Origin: Neisseria sp. KEM232
GTDB lineage: Bacteria; Pseudomonadota; Gammaproteobacteria; Burkholderiales; Neisseriaceae
Reading direction: 5' to 3'
Length of the DNA stretch: 64,000 bases
Assembly (NCBI RefSeq): GCF_002237445.1
Contig: NZ_CP022527.1
Location: forward strand, 1,488,001 to 1,552,000
The notes under the pieces were generated by a model. The model was not told the origin of the DNA and searched no databases. It saw only the letters and a list, made by a program, of their open reading frames with translations. Every line of letters begins with the position of its first letter. The stretch's first letter is position 1. A program made the position numbers and the translations under genes. Positions 1-8,325 of this stretch are shown one piece after another.

Positions 1-1714
1 CGGCCAGGGCGCGGCCGATGCGGCGGGCGTAGGTGATGTCGTTGAGCAGCGAGGAGGCCTGCCAGCCGTTCAGTTCTTTGTTGCGCAGTTTCACCATCGC
101 GCGGCCGCGCAGGGTTTCGAGCGTTTCGATATGGGCGTCGAGCTGGTGCGCCAGTTCGGCGCGGGCTTCTTCCGTGTCGGCGCCGTCGGTGCGGCGGAAC
201 AGCAGCAGGGTTTTGAAAACGTGGCGGCGCAGGCGCAGGTAGTCGCGGTTGGCGGGCGAGGCGCTGTCGGACAAATACTGCTGCATGTTTTTTTGCAGGT
301 GCTGGCTCTCTTTCACTGTTTCGACGATCTGCCAAGCGGCGGTCTGTTCGGCGGCAAGCTGCCTTTGCTGCGTTTCGTCGGAGGGATCGAGCTTGCCGGC
401 AAATTCGAGGATGCTGCTGAACAGCGGCTTGATCTGCCGCGCATACAGGCGGGGAACGTCGGCATCGAGCGGCGGCGCGGGGTCGGGAAGATTGCGGTCG
501 TCGGCCGTTTCGTCATAGAGCAGCGGGGGCGGCAGGAAGAGGGCGTGGCAGACGGTTTCGACACCCGCTTTGTCGAGGTGGCGCACTTCTTTGCCCAGCG
601 CCGCCAGCGCGGTATCGGGCGAGAGCAGCATATTGGCGTTGAGATACTGCGCTTCGAGCGCGGCCGTTTCTTCGGGCAGGCTGCCGGCGTCGGCCGCATC
701 GGGCAGGCGGCGGGTGAGTTCGCGGGCGAGGCGGTCTTGGAATTTCCAGAACACGGCGATGCCCAGCACGTTGAACAGGGTGTGGAAGAGCGCCAGTTGC
801 AGCAGCGCCCCCATGCCCAGCCATTGCCCGGCGAGGATAACGGCCTGCGTCAGCGGCAGCCACACGGCCAGCGACAGGGCGGCGGTGACGACGTTGAACA
901 AAACGTGCGCCACCGCCAGCCGCCGCCCGCTGCAGTCGCTGCCGAGCATGCCGACCAGCGCGGTGGACACGCTGGTGCCGACGCACGAGCCGACGGCAAC
1001 GGCAAAACCCTGCATCAGCGTGAGCTGTCCGCCCGACAAGGCCGCCAGCGCCAGCAGCAGCGTGGCGTGCGACGACTGCAAGACGACGGTGAGCAGAAAG
1101 CCGACAGTGAAAAAGAGCAGGGTTTCGGCCATGCCGCCTATCTGCGTGCCGGAAAAATCGATGTCCGCACCGAAAGCCTGAAAGCCGTCTTTGATTTCGT
1201 CCACGCCGAGGAAAATCAGCGCCACGCCCACCAGCACGCGGCCGAGGGCGCGGCTGCGGCCGCCGAAAAAGCCCAGAAGGATGCCGAACACCAGCATCGG
1301 CAGCGCGGCAGGCGACAGGCTGAGGTTCTGCCCCGCCAGCGCCAGCAGCCACACGCCGCCCGTTGCGCCGAGATTCGTGCCGAGAATGATGGCGATGCCG
1401 CCGGGCAGCGTAATCATGCCCGAGCTTAAAAACGCCATCGCCAAGAGCGCCACCAACGTGCTCGACTGCAAAATAAGCGTCGCACCCGTGCCGAAGAGCA
1501 CGCCTTTGAGCGGCGTGGCCGTGGACTTGCGCATCCAACCTTCCAGCCGTCCGCCCGCCGCGTTGCGCAGCCCTTCTTCGATGTTCTGCATGCCGAATAA
1601 AAACAGCGCCAGCCCGTAACACAGGCGCAGCCACGGCGGGCTGTAGGCAAAGCTCGCCGCCAGCGCCAGCAGCAGCACGGCGAACAGAAAATATTTCTGA
1701 ATCAGTTTGGCCAT
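1..1714 (-). CDS. Na/Pi cotransporter family protein (partial, runs off the left edge)
   Basis: The reading frame from ATG 1712-1714 stays open to the window edge, so the C-terminus is missing; 571 codons are visible. An AGGAG ribosome site lies just upstream. The N-terminal half is a series of hydrophobic segments with two QSS motifs (TLILQSSTLVALLAM and TVVLQSSHATLLL), the inverted-repeat signature of Na/Pi cotransporter (NptA/YjbB) proteins. The C-terminal half is hydrophilic, helical and resembles the PhoU-like tail of this family. It probably imports or exports phosphate with sodium at the inner membrane. Family assignment is strong; substrate and direction are inferred. Confidence 0.88.
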   Translation of the reverse strand, partial: MAKLIQKYFLFAVLLLALAASFAYSPPWLRLCYGLALFLFGMQNIEEGLRNAAGGRLEGWMRKSTATPLKGVLFGTGATLILQSSTLVALLAMAFLSSGMITLPGGIAIILGTNLGATGGVWLLALAGQNLSLSPAALPMLVFGILLGFFGGRSRALGRVLVGVALIFLGVDEIKDGFQAFGADIDFSGTQIGGMAETLLFFTVGFLLTVVLQSSHATLLLALAALSGGQLTLMQGFAVAVGSCVGTSVSTALVGMLGSDCSGRRLAVAHVLFNVVTAALSLAVWLPLTQAVILAGQWLGMGALLQLALFHTLFNVLGIAVFWKFQDRLARELTRRLPDAADAGSLPEETAALEAQYLNANMLLSPDTALAALGKEVRHLDKAGVETVCHALFLPPPLLYDETADDRNLPDPAPPLDADVPRLYARQIKPLFSSILEFAGKLDPSDETQQRQLAAEQTAAWQIVETVKESQHLQKNMQQYLSDSASPANRDYLRLRRHVFKTLLLFRRTDGADTEEARAELAHQLDAHIETLETLRGRAMVKLRNKELNGWQASSLLNDITYARRIGRALA

Positions 1715-1918
1715 CCGTTTTCTCCTTGTGCTTTTATATGTTAGCGGCCGGCCGTTTCCGACAAGGCCGCATTCTAACCGAAAGGCCGTCTGAAAACAGG
1801 CGGCGCGGCCGTTTGCCGCCTGGCGCTGCAACATGTTAATATCGGCCGCAGCCAACGTTTCTTAACAAAAGGCTGTTTTCCGTTTAACCTTTCCTGCAAA
1901 CCAAACAAGGAGAATGCT

Positions 1919-2362
1919 GTGAACCGACGCCAATTCATCGGCAGCACCGCCGCGGTTTCCCTCGCCGCCGCCGCTTCGCTGGCCAAAGCCCACGACCACC
2001 ATGCCCACCACCACGCCGCACCCGCCGCCAATCCCTACGACGAAGCGCGTTTGGCTGCCGGCCACTGCCTTGCCGCAGGGCAGGTCTGCCTTGCGCACTG
2101 CATCGCCCTGCTCAATCAGGGCGACACAAGCATGAAAGACTGCTCCGTGGCCGTGAACCAGATGCTCGCCCTGTGCGGCGCGCTGCAAAACCTCGCCGCG
2201 CAGAAATCGCAGCTCGTGCCCGCGCTGGCCAAGCTGTGCGCCCAAGCCTGCAAACAGTGCGCCGCCGCCTGCAAAGCGCACGCGGGACACCACGCCGAAT
2301 GCAAAGCGTGCTACGAATCCTGCACCACCTGCGTCAAAGCCTGCGAAAAAATCGCCGCCTGA
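1919..2362 (+). CDS. Tat-exported Cys-rich four-helix copper-storage protein (Csp1-like)
   Basis: The 147-residue protein begins at GTG 1919, six bases after an AGGAG site; the nearby ATG at 1914 is in another frame and ends after two codons. Residues 1-24 form a twin-arginine signal (NRRQFIGSTAAVSLAAAASLAKA). A His-rich stretch (HDHHAHHH) follows, then a helical domain with 14 cysteines, many in CxxxC spacing. This matches the Csp family (DUF326-like four-helix bundles), in which Cys residues line the core and store many Cu(I) ions. Export by Tat suggests Csp1-type periplasmic storage. No copper regulator or pump is adjacent. Confidence 0.85.
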   Translation: MNRRQFIGSTAAVSLAAAASLAKAHDHHAHHHAAPAANPYDEARLAAGHCLAAGQVCLAHCIALLNQGDTSMKDCSVAVNQMLALCGALQNLAAQKSQLVPALAKLCAQACKQCAAACKAHAGHHAECKACYESCTTCVKACEKIAA

Positions 2363-2380
2363 TGCGCGTGTGAAAACGAA

Positions 2381-2428
2381 AAAAGGCCGTCTGAAAACCC
2401 TGTTTTGGGTTTTCAGACGGCCTTTTTT
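2381..2428. terminator. DUS inverted-repeat terminator after the Csp-like gene
   Basis: AAAGGCCGTCTGAAAACCC is followed by its reverse complement and a T-run, giving a long stem built from two opposed uptake sequences. It lies between the Csp-like gene and the convergent yihY relic. A further inverted DUS copy follows at about 2427-2440. Confidence 0.8.
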
Positions 2429-2483
2429 CAGACGGCCTTTTTCAGGTTCTGCCCGATAGCCTGCCAATGTTCAAACCACGCTT

Positions 2484-2750
2484 TCAGACGGCCTCTTCCC
2501 GCGTGGCATCAAGCGAGGCGGCGAGCACTGCGCCGGAGAGCAGCATCGTCCACAGCAGATTGATCCACAGCAAAAAAAGCAGCACGGCGGCAAAGCGTCC
2601 GTACACCGCCGCATAGCCTGCGGCCAGCGTAGCGTTGTACCGGGCGAAGGCGTAGCCCGCGGCTTTGAGCAGCAGCGCGGCGGCAGCGGCGGCCGTCCAG
2701 GCGCGGCGGGAAACGGGCGCGGCGGGCACGAAGCGGTAGAGCATATAGCT
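2484..2750 (-). pseudogene. yihY (UPF0761) C-terminal fragment
   Basis: The translation from about the SSYMLYRFVPAAPVSRR segment onward resembles the last two membrane spans of YihY/Rbn-type inner-membrane proteins (YRFVP, then an LLFLLWINLLW segment and GAVLAASL). It ends with REEAV-stop, where the last codons and TGA come from an uptake sequence. Upstream, at about 2750, homology stops and the sequence becomes AT-rich. An open frame continues to 2852, but that part (WPSEIFRWPLFYSFLDKRW) looks like a chance extension. A matching N-terminal piece lies at 3523-3624, beyond the low-GC block. I read this as one gene whose middle was lost. Confidence 0.65.
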
Positions 2751-2879
2751 GCTTTTGGACTCCGATTTAGCCCATCTCTTATCAAGAAATGAATAAAACA
2801 ATGGCCATCTGAAAATTTCAGACGGCCATTGTGTTAGAGAATGCTTATTCATGAAGATTGCATTGCAATCGTTTTGCTT

Positions 2880-3038
2880 TTATTTCTTCCTACCAAAAAT
2901 CAGTGACAACACCGATAAAATCAGGAAACCGACAAACAAGATTTTGGCAATACCTGCAGCACTACCTGCAATACCGCCAAAACCCAATACCGCTGCAATA
3001 ATGGCGATTACGAAAAAAACCACTGCATAATGAAGCAT
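2880..3038 (-). CDS. DUF1328 small membrane protein
   Basis: This 52-residue protein starts at ATG 3036-3038, with an AAAGGAAAA ribosome site upstream, and stops at TAA. It has two hydrophobic segments (LHYAVVFFVIAIIAAVLGF and KILFVGFLILSVLSLIFG) joined by a GGIAGSAAG loop and ends GRKK. This is the standard layout of the DUF1328/YtjA family, whose function is not established; members are often stress-associated. Its base composition is far more AT-rich than flanking genes, and it is paired with a CsbD gene in the same low-GC block, suggesting joint acquisition. Confidence 0.85.
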   Translation of the reverse strand: MLHYAVVFFVIAIIAAVLGFGGIAGSAAGIAKILFVGFLILSVLSLIFGRKK

Positions 3039-3110
3039 AATTTTTCCTTTAGCAAATGTACAAACGGCCGGCAGAGCCGACCGTCTCCCTAAATCAAATC
3101 ATTTAACGAC

Positions 3111-3305
3111 TTAATCGTTCAACCAGTCATCAATCTCTTTTTCAGCTTCTTCCTTGGTGCGACCATAACGTTCTTGGATTTTACCAACCAACTGATCACG
3201 TTTGCCTTCAACGATATCCAAATCGTCATTGGTCAGTTCGCCCCATTTTTCTTTGGCTTTACCTTTAAGCTGTGTCCATTTACCTTTGAAAATATCTTCA
3301 TTCAT
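3111..3305 (-). CDS. CsbD family stress-response protein
   Basis: The 64-residue product is highly charged and shows the CsbD pattern: an N-terminal MNEDIFKGKWTQLKGKAKEKWG segment with the conserved KGKWxQxKGxxKxxWG spacing, then LTNDDLDIVEGKRDQLVGKIQERYG. CsbD proteins are small, soluble and induced by general stress, but their biochemical role is unknown. The gene is AT-rich like the DUF1328 gene downstream and unlike the surrounding chromosome. The two are on the same strand 72 bases apart and are probably co-transcribed. Confidence 0.92.
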   Translation of the reverse strand: MNEDIFKGKWTQLKGKAKEKWGELTNDDLDIVEGKRDQLVGKIQERYGRTKEEAEKEIDDWLND

Positions 3306-3522
3306 ATTACACCATCCTTATCTTAATTGATTAATAGAAGGGTACTCACGGTCTTTTCATGACCGCTTGTGCCAAATCTTATCTGATAATTTCTTAATTG
3401 GCAAATTAAAAGCATGATATTTTTTGATAAAAAAGCAATTTATTGCGGTATTTTTTTAATTTTTACATATTTCAAATTTAAATTGAAGATTTTTAGTAAA
3501 TTTTATTTACTAACAAGCAAGT

Positions 3523-3624
3523 CAGCCCTGCGGCGGTAAGCGGCACGCGGGCATGGGCGAAGGCGGCGCGGAAACGGCCAAGCCACAGGGCAGTGTTTTC
3601 AGACGGCCAAAACGGTCGGGGCAT
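3523..3624 (-). pseudogene. yihY (UPF0761) N-terminal remnant
   Basis: Read on the minus strand from ATG at 3622-3624, the frame gives MPRPFWPSENTALWLGRF and then RAAFAHARVPLTAAGLTC. The RF...ARVPLTAAGLT stretch matches the start of YihY proteins (RRF...ERVPxxAASLT). A TACAAT box lies a little upstream on the same strand. After GLTC the sequence becomes AT-rich and homology ends. With the C-terminal fragment at 2484-2750 this suggests that the central ~200 codons were replaced by the DUF1328/CsbD block. The call rests on a short match and could be coincidence. Confidence 0.5.
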
Positions 3625-3786
3625 GGGCGGTGCTCCAAAACGGCGAGGGGCGATTGTATAGCGGCGGCCGTCTGAAAGCGAAGTTCCGGCAAAGGGCAAA
3701 CGGGCGGCGGTTGTCGGCAACTTCATTCCTGCGTTTATGCCCCGAAGGGGTACCGGCGGAACGGCTTTTGCGTTCTGTAAAGGCGC

Positions 3787-3816
3787 TTAGCAAAGCCTGT
3801 GGCAAACCGTTATAAT
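3787..3816 (+). promoter_or_regulatory. Probable sigma70 promoter of uraA
   Basis: A perfect TATAAT lies at 3811-3816, 18 bases after TTAGCA at 3787-3792, about 30 bases before the uraA ATG. The placement fits a short leader. Confidence 0.55.
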
Positions 3817-3846
3817 CTGCGCGTTTTGTGTAAAGAAAGCGTAATC

Positions 3847-5061
3847 ATGCAATATCTGAAACAGGCGGTGGCGGGGGCGCAGATTCTCTTCGTCGCTTTC
3901 GGTGCGATGGTGCTCGTGCCGCTGCTCACCGGCCTCAACCCTTCTATGGCCTTGCTCGGCGCGGGCATCGGCACGCTGCTGTTCCAGCTTTGCACGCGGC
4001 GCAAGGTGCCGATTTTCCTCGGCTCGTCCTTCGCCTTTATCGCGCCGATTATTTACGCGATGCAGGAATGGGGCATGGGCGGCACGATGTTCGGCCTGTT
4101 TGCCGCCGGTTTTATGTATTTCGTGTTCGCCGCGCTGATTAAATGGCGCGGGCTGGACGCGGTGAACAAGCTGCTGCCGCCCGTGGTAATCGGGCCGGTG
4201 ATTATGGTGATCGGCCTGTCGGTGGCGGCGGTGGCCAGCCAGATGGCGATGGGACAGGCAGGCGGCGGGCAGAAATACGACTATGTGCAGTCGCTGCTGC
4301 TTTCCGGCTTTACCTTTGCCGTGACCGTTGTCGTTGCCGTGTTCGGCAGCAAAATGATGAAGCTGATCCCGATTCTGATCGGCGTGGCGGCGGGCTATCT
4401 CGCGGCTTGGGCGCTGGGCATCGTCGATACCTCCGCCATTGCGCAGGCCGACTGGTTTACCGTACCCGAATTCCACCGCCCCGAAGTGAACTGGCAGGCG
4501 GCGTTGTTTATGCTGCCCGTGGCCGTCGCGCCCGCCATCGAGCACATCGGCGGCATCATGGCCATCGGCAAGGTAACGGGGCAGGACTACGCCGCCGACC
4601 CCGGACTGCACAAAACGCTGGCGGGCGACGGCTTGGGCGTGTGCGTGGCCGGCCTGATCGGCGGCCCGCCCGTCACCACCTACGGCGAAGTGACCGGCGC
4701 GGTGATGCTGACGAAAAACAGCAACCCCGCCATCATGACTTGGGCGGCGCTCTTTGCCGTCTGCATGGCCTTTTTCGGCAAATTCAACGCCTTCCTCGCC
4801 TCGATTCCGCTGCCGGTGATGGGCGGCGTGATGATTCTGCTGTTCGGCACCATCGCCTCGCTCGGCCTGAAAACGCTGATCGACGCGCAGGTGGATTTGA
4901 TGAGACCGAAAAACCTGGTGATCGCCAGCTCGGTGCTGACCACGGGCGTCGGCGGCATGGTGTTCAAAGTCGGCAGCGTCAGCTTCGCCGGCGTCGGCCT
5001 GTGCGCCGTGCTGGCGATTGTGCTGAATCTGGTGCTGCCGGACAGGGCGGAGCAGGAATAA
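3847..5061 (+). CDS. uraA: Uracil/xanthine permease (NCS2 family)
   Basis: From ATG 3847 the product is 404 residues, close to E. coli UraA. The frame is open back to 3799, but that would overlap the TATAAT box, so the MQYLKQAVAGAQ start is preferred although no good ribosome site precedes it. Features of NCS2 transporters are visible: an N-terminal FGAMVLVPLLTGLNP segment, PAIEHIGGIMAIGKVTG with the conserved acidic residue, and GLIGGPPVTTYGEVTGAVMLTK. It should import uracil with protons. It stands alone, with no pyrimidine salvage gene beside it. Confidence 0.92.
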   Translation: MQYLKQAVAGAQILFVAFGAMVLVPLLTGLNPSMALLGAGIGTLLFQLCTRRKVPIFLGSSFAFIAPIIYAMQEWGMGGTMFGLFAAGFMYFVFAALIKWRGLDAVNKLLPPVVIGPVIMVIGLSVAAVASQMAMGQAGGGQKYDYVQSLLLSGFTFAVTVVVAVFGSKMMKLIPILIGVAAGYLAAWALGIVDTSAIAQADWFTVPEFHRPEVNWQAALFMLPVAVAPAIEHIGGIMAIGKVTGQDYAADPGLHKTLAGDGLGVCVAGLIGGPPVTTYGEVTGAVMLTKNSNPAIMTWAALFAVCMAFFGKFNAFLASIPLPVMGGVMILLFGTIASLGLKTLIDAQVDLMRPKNLVIASSVLTTGVGGMVFKVGSVSFAGVGLCAVLAIVLNLVLPDRAEQE

Positions 5062-5075
5062 GCGGATCGGTATAA

Positions 5076-5119
5076 AAAGGCCGTCTGAAAAACCCGTTTC
5101 GGGCTTTCAGACGGCCTTT
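5076..5119. terminator. DUS inverted-repeat terminator between uraA and hflX
   Basis: AAAGGCCGTCTGAAA and TTTCAGACGGCCTTT form a perfect stem around a short loop, between the convergent ends of uraA and hflX. It can act for both strands. Confidence 0.8.
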
Positions 5120-5164
5120 GAGGCCGTCTGAAAAAAGCGGGTTCGTTAGGGAAACGGCGGCGGT

Positions 5165-6325
5165 TTACGGCTTGTAAAGGCCGTCTGAAAGGGCGAGTTC
5201 GATCAGGGCTTGGCGCAGTCCGTCCAGCCCTGCGCCGGTTTTGACGGAAATATTGACGGCGATGGGGCGGCCTTGGGCATTACGCAAGATGCCTGTGGGG
5301 CGGGTGTCGGGCGGCAGGAGGTCGGTTTTATTGTAGACCAAGAGCTGAGGGATGTCGCCCGCGCCGATTTCGGCGAGGACGCGGTTGACGTCGTCGGTTT
5401 GCCGCTCGTGGTCGTCACGCGAGGCGTCGATAACGTGGATGATAAGGTCGGCGAGGGCGGTTTCTTCGAGGGTGGCGGAAAAGGCGGCGACAAGGCCGTG
5501 CGGCAGGTCGCGCACGAAGCCGACGGTGTCGGTGAGGATAACGCTGGCTTCGGGCGAGAGATAGAGGCGGCGGGCGGTGGTGTCGAGGGTGGCGAAGAGC
5601 TGGTCTTTGGCGAAAACGTCGGCTTTGGTGAGGCGGTTGAACAGGCTGGATTTGCCGGTGTTGGTGTAGCCGGCAAGGGCGAAGGTGGGCAGGCTGCCGC
5701 TTTGGCGGGCTTTGCGGCGGGTGGCGCGCCCCCGTTTGACGGCCTCGAGGCGTTTTTTCAGGGCGGTGATTTTTTGGCCGATGAGGCGGCGGTCGGTTTC
5801 GAGCTGGGTTTCGCCCGGCCCTTTGAGGCCGATGCCGCCTTTTTGGCTTTGCAGGTGGCCGTAGCCGCGCACGAGGCGGCCGGAAAGGTGGGTGAGTTGG
5901 GCGAGTTCGACCTGCAAACGGCCTTCCTGGCTTTGCGCGCGTTGGGCGAAGATGGCGAGGATGAGGCCGACGCGGTCGAGCACGCGGCATTGCAGGATTT
6001 TTTCGAGGTTGCGCTCCTGCGTGGGGCTGAGTTCGTGGTTGAAGACGGCCAGTTCGATGTTGTCGGCGGCGACGGCTGCGGCAAGTTCTTCGGCTTTGCC
6101 GGTGCCGACAAAGAGGGCGGTGTGGGCGCGGGCACGTTTGGCGGTTTCGCGGCGCACGAGTTCGCCGCCGGTGGCGCGGACGAGTTCTTCGGCTTCGTCG
6201 AGGGCAGCGCGGAAGGCGCGTTCGCGGGTTTCGTTGGCGCCGCTGTAGTCGGCTTCGAGCATGACGCCGACGAGCATGATGCGTTCGGGTTTGCCCAGGG
6301 TTTTGTCGGGTCTGCGTTCGGACAT
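5165..6325 (-). CDS. hflX: Ribosome-associated GTPase HflX
   Basis: The 386-residue protein starts at ATG 6325 after an AAAGGAA site. Residues 1-200 hold the HflX N-terminal domain, with the Gly-rich GGIGLKGPGETQLETDRR motif near 163-180. G-domain motifs follow: GYTNTGKSS (G1, 219-227), TLDTTARRL (G2), DTVGF (G3) and NKTDL (G4). HflX splits stalled 70S ribosomes under stress. The C-terminus (ELALSDGLYKP) crosses an uptake sequence, so SDGL is DUS-encoded. In enteric bacteria hflX sits by hfq and hflKC; here it does not. Confidence 0.95.
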   Translation of the reverse strand: MSERRPDKTLGKPERIMLVGVMLEADYSGANETRERAFRAALDEAEELVRATGGELVRRETAKRARAHTALFVGTGKAEELAAAVAADNIELAVFNHELSPTQERNLEKILQCRVLDRVGLILAIFAQRAQSQEGRLQVELAQLTHLSGRLVRGYGHLQSQKGGIGLKGPGETQLETDRRLIGQKITALKKRLEAVKRGRATRRKARQSGSLPTFALAGYTNTGKSSLFNRLTKADVFAKDQLFATLDTTARRLYLSPEASVILTDTVGFVRDLPHGLVAAFSATLEETALADLIIHVIDASRDDHERQTDDVNRVLAEIGAGDIPQLLVYNKTDLLPPDTRPTGILRNAQGRPIAVNISVKTGAGLDGLRQALIELALSDGLYKP

Positions 6326-6376
6326 GGGGTTTCCTTTGTTTAGGCCGTCTGAACGGGTTTCAGACGGCCTTTGCCG

Positions 6377-6610
6377 TTATTGGAAGGCGGCATACGCGCC
6401 GATGGCGGCGAGCACGCTGATGCCTATCCAAAGCGTGAGCTTGACACTTGCCCACTGGTCTTCGTGCCAGCGGCCGAGCAGGGCGCTGAAGATATCGGGG
6501 GTGAACGAGAGTTTGATGCTGTCCCACAGCTCTTCCCAATCGCCAAAGAGCAGCAGAAACAGCAGGTAGGCGGTAACAAGACCCGCGGCGATGGCTGCAT
6601 ATAAGGCCAT
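6377..6610 (-). CDS. Small two-span membrane protein, unknown function
   Basis: The 77-residue product starts at ATG 6610 with a good AAGGAAG site. It has two hydrophobic spans (residues about 3-22 and 57-75) joined by an acidic, Trp-rich loop (GDWEELWDSIKLSFTPDIFSALLGRWHEDQW). I do not recognise a named family; the regular layout and ribosome site support a real gene. It lies 51 bases upstream of hflX on the same strand, with an uptake-sequence pair between, so it may or may not share a transcript. Confidence 0.7.
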   Translation of the reverse strand: MALYAAIAAGLVTAYLLFLLLFGDWEELWDSIKLSFTPDIFSALLGRWHEDQWASVKLTLWIGISVLAAIGAYAAFQ

Positions 6611-6749
6611 TTTTCTTCCTTCGGACGAAGATACGGATGCGGCGGATTATATACGGAATGCTCTGTTTGCCATGCCGAGGCCGTCTGAAAAGGTTTTCAG
6701 ACGGCCTTTGCTTTCAGACGGCCTTTTGCCGTTGCGGACGGCGGCGCGG

Positions 6750-8105
6750 TTACGGGTTGATGATTCTGGCCACCAGCGCCTTGTCCTGCCCCTGCATTCC
6801 CGGAATCTGCACCTGGATGCCGTTACCCGGGGCGACGTCGGCCGCTTCGCCGCCGCGTTTCATCGCCTGCAAGATAATGGTTTGGTTGCCGGCGGGGTGG
6901 ATGATTTCCAGCGTATCGCCGACGGCAAAGCGGTTTTTCACGTCTATCGTGGCCCAGCCGTCGGCGTCGATGGCGCTGACCTGGCCGACATACTGGCTTT
7001 GTTTCGACAGCGAATGGCCTTCGAGATAGTTTTGGTATTCCTGCGTTTGGTGGCGTTCGAGAAAGCCGGTGGTGTAGCCGCGGTTGGCCAGACCTTCGAG
7101 TTCGGCCAAGAGGCCGTAGTCGAAGGGGCGGCCGGCGACGGCGTCGTCGATGGCTTTGCGGTAGGCTTGGGCGACGCGGGCGACGTAGTAAACCGATTTG
7201 GTGCGTCCTTCCACTTTCAGGCTGTCCACGCCGATTTTCGCCAGCTCGGCCACCTGCTCGACGGCGCGCAGGTCTTTGGAATTCATAATATAGGTGCCGT
7301 GTTCGTCTTCCATAATCGGCATGTATTCGCCCGGGCGGTTGGACTCTTCGAGCAGGAAGATTTTGTCGGCTTTGGGGTGGCGTTTCTGGCCGTTGATGCC
7401 TTCAAAGGCCTGGTTGGCTTCTTCCTGCGCTTTGTTGAAGTCAAAGCCTTCGAGTAGTTTGGCGTCGCCCATGTCGTCGATTTGCGCGTCGTGGACTTTG
7501 TAGTCCCAGCGGCAGGAGTTGGTGCAGGTGCCTTGGTTGGGGTCGCGGTGGTTGAAGTAGCCCGAGAGCAGGCAGCGGCCGGAATAGGCGATGCACAGGG
7601 CGCCGTGCACGAAGACTTCCAGTTCGATGTCCGGGCATTGTTGGCGGATTTCGGCGATTTCTTCCATCGACAATTCGCGCGACAGAATAATGCGTTCGAC
7701 GCCGATGTTCTGCCAGAATTTCACGCCCCAGTAGTTGGTGGTGTTGGCCTGCACGGAAAGATGGATCGGCATCTCCGGCCAGCGCTCGCGGGTAACCATA
7801 ATCAGGCCGGGGTCGGCCATAATCAGGGCGTCGGGCTTCATGGCGACTAGGGGTTCCATGTCGGCGACAAAGGTTTTGAGCTTGGAGTTGTGCGGCAGGG
7901 TGTTGCAGGTGAGGAAGAATTTTTTGCCGCGACGGTGCGCTTCGGCGATGCCGTCTGAAAGCACGTCGAGCTTGGCAAATTCGTTGTTGCGCGCGCGCAG
8001 GGAGTAGCGCGGGCTGCCGGCGTAAACGGCGTCGGCGCCGTAGTCGAAGGCGGTGCGCATGCGCTCGGGGCCGCCGGCGGGCAGCAGGAGTTCGGGAGAT
8101 TTCAT
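6750..8105 (-). CDS. trhP: tRNA 5-hydroxyuridine modification protein TrhP (YegQ, U32 family)
   Basis: The 451-residue protein begins MKSPELLLPAGGPERMRTAF, the start typical of U32 'peptidases'. It contains the HGALCIAYSGRCLLSGYF and RDPNQGTCTNSCRW motifs, with the four Cys expected to bind an Fe-S cluster. Length and the YYVARVAQAYRKAIDD segment match YegQ/TrhP rather than the shorter UbiU/UbiV. TrhP makes 5-hydroxyuridine at tRNA position 34, using prephenate-derived chemistry. It has no operon partner here. Confidence 0.92.
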   Translation of the reverse strand: MKSPELLLPAGGPERMRTAFDYGADAVYAGSPRYSLRARNNEFAKLDVLSDGIAEAHRRGKKFFLTCNTLPHNSKLKTFVADMEPLVAMKPDALIMADPGLIMVTRERWPEMPIHLSVQANTTNYWGVKFWQNIGVERIILSRELSMEEIAEIRQQCPDIELEVFVHGALCIAYSGRCLLSGYFNHRDPNQGTCTNSCRWDYKVHDAQIDDMGDAKLLEGFDFNKAQEEANQAFEGINGQKRHPKADKIFLLEESNRPGEYMPIMEDEHGTYIMNSKDLRAVEQVAELAKIGVDSLKVEGRTKSVYYVARVAQAYRKAIDDAVAGRPFDYGLLAELEGLANRGYTTGFLERHQTQEYQNYLEGHSLSKQSQYVGQVSAIDADGWATIDVKNRFAVGDTLEIIHPAGNQTIILQAMKRGGEAADVAPGNGIQVQIPGMQGQDKALVARIINP

Positions 8106-8152
8106 GGTGTTTGTGCTGTGTTTGGCAAAGGGTTTGGAATGGTAAAACGGCT

Positions 8153-8186
8153 TTCAGGCTGCCTTGGTTATCGAAGGCAGCCTGAA
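8153..8186. repeat. Inverted pair of Kingella-dialect uptake sequences
   Basis: TTCAGGCTGCCT at 8153-8164 faces AGGCAGCCTGAA at 8175-8186, a 12-bp perfect stem with a 10-base loop. This is the AG-kingDUS dialect, rare in this window, upstream of trhP and beside ordinary AG-DUS copies (8272-8285). Confidence 0.8.
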
Positions 8187-8325
8187 AGGTTTGAAAACGT
8201 CTGAAAACAAGGATTTCAAGCGGGGCGGATTATCCGCGCTTTCGCCGGCGGCGGCAAGGTTCAGACGGCCTTTGAGGCCGTCTGAAACAGGGTTGTTTAA
8301 AAGGAAGGCGGGCTTTCAGACGGCC

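Noticed and set aside
131..1429. Long plus-strand ORF (432 codons) at the left edge
   Set aside because: It is antisense to the Na/Pi cotransporter frame, which has clear family motifs. The ORF has shadow-type composition (His/Gln/Arg-rich) and no domain.
2751..2852. Upstream part of the yihY fragment frame as a true N-terminus
   Set aside because: The translated segment has no YihY similarity and includes a decayed DUS; it looks like a chance open frame in the inserted block.
3493..3726. A 77-codon minus-strand gene
   Set aside because: Its first part crosses a DUS and promoter-like sequence and its end is AT-rich block DNA; only 3523-3624 resembles a family (YihY), so it is listed as a remnant.
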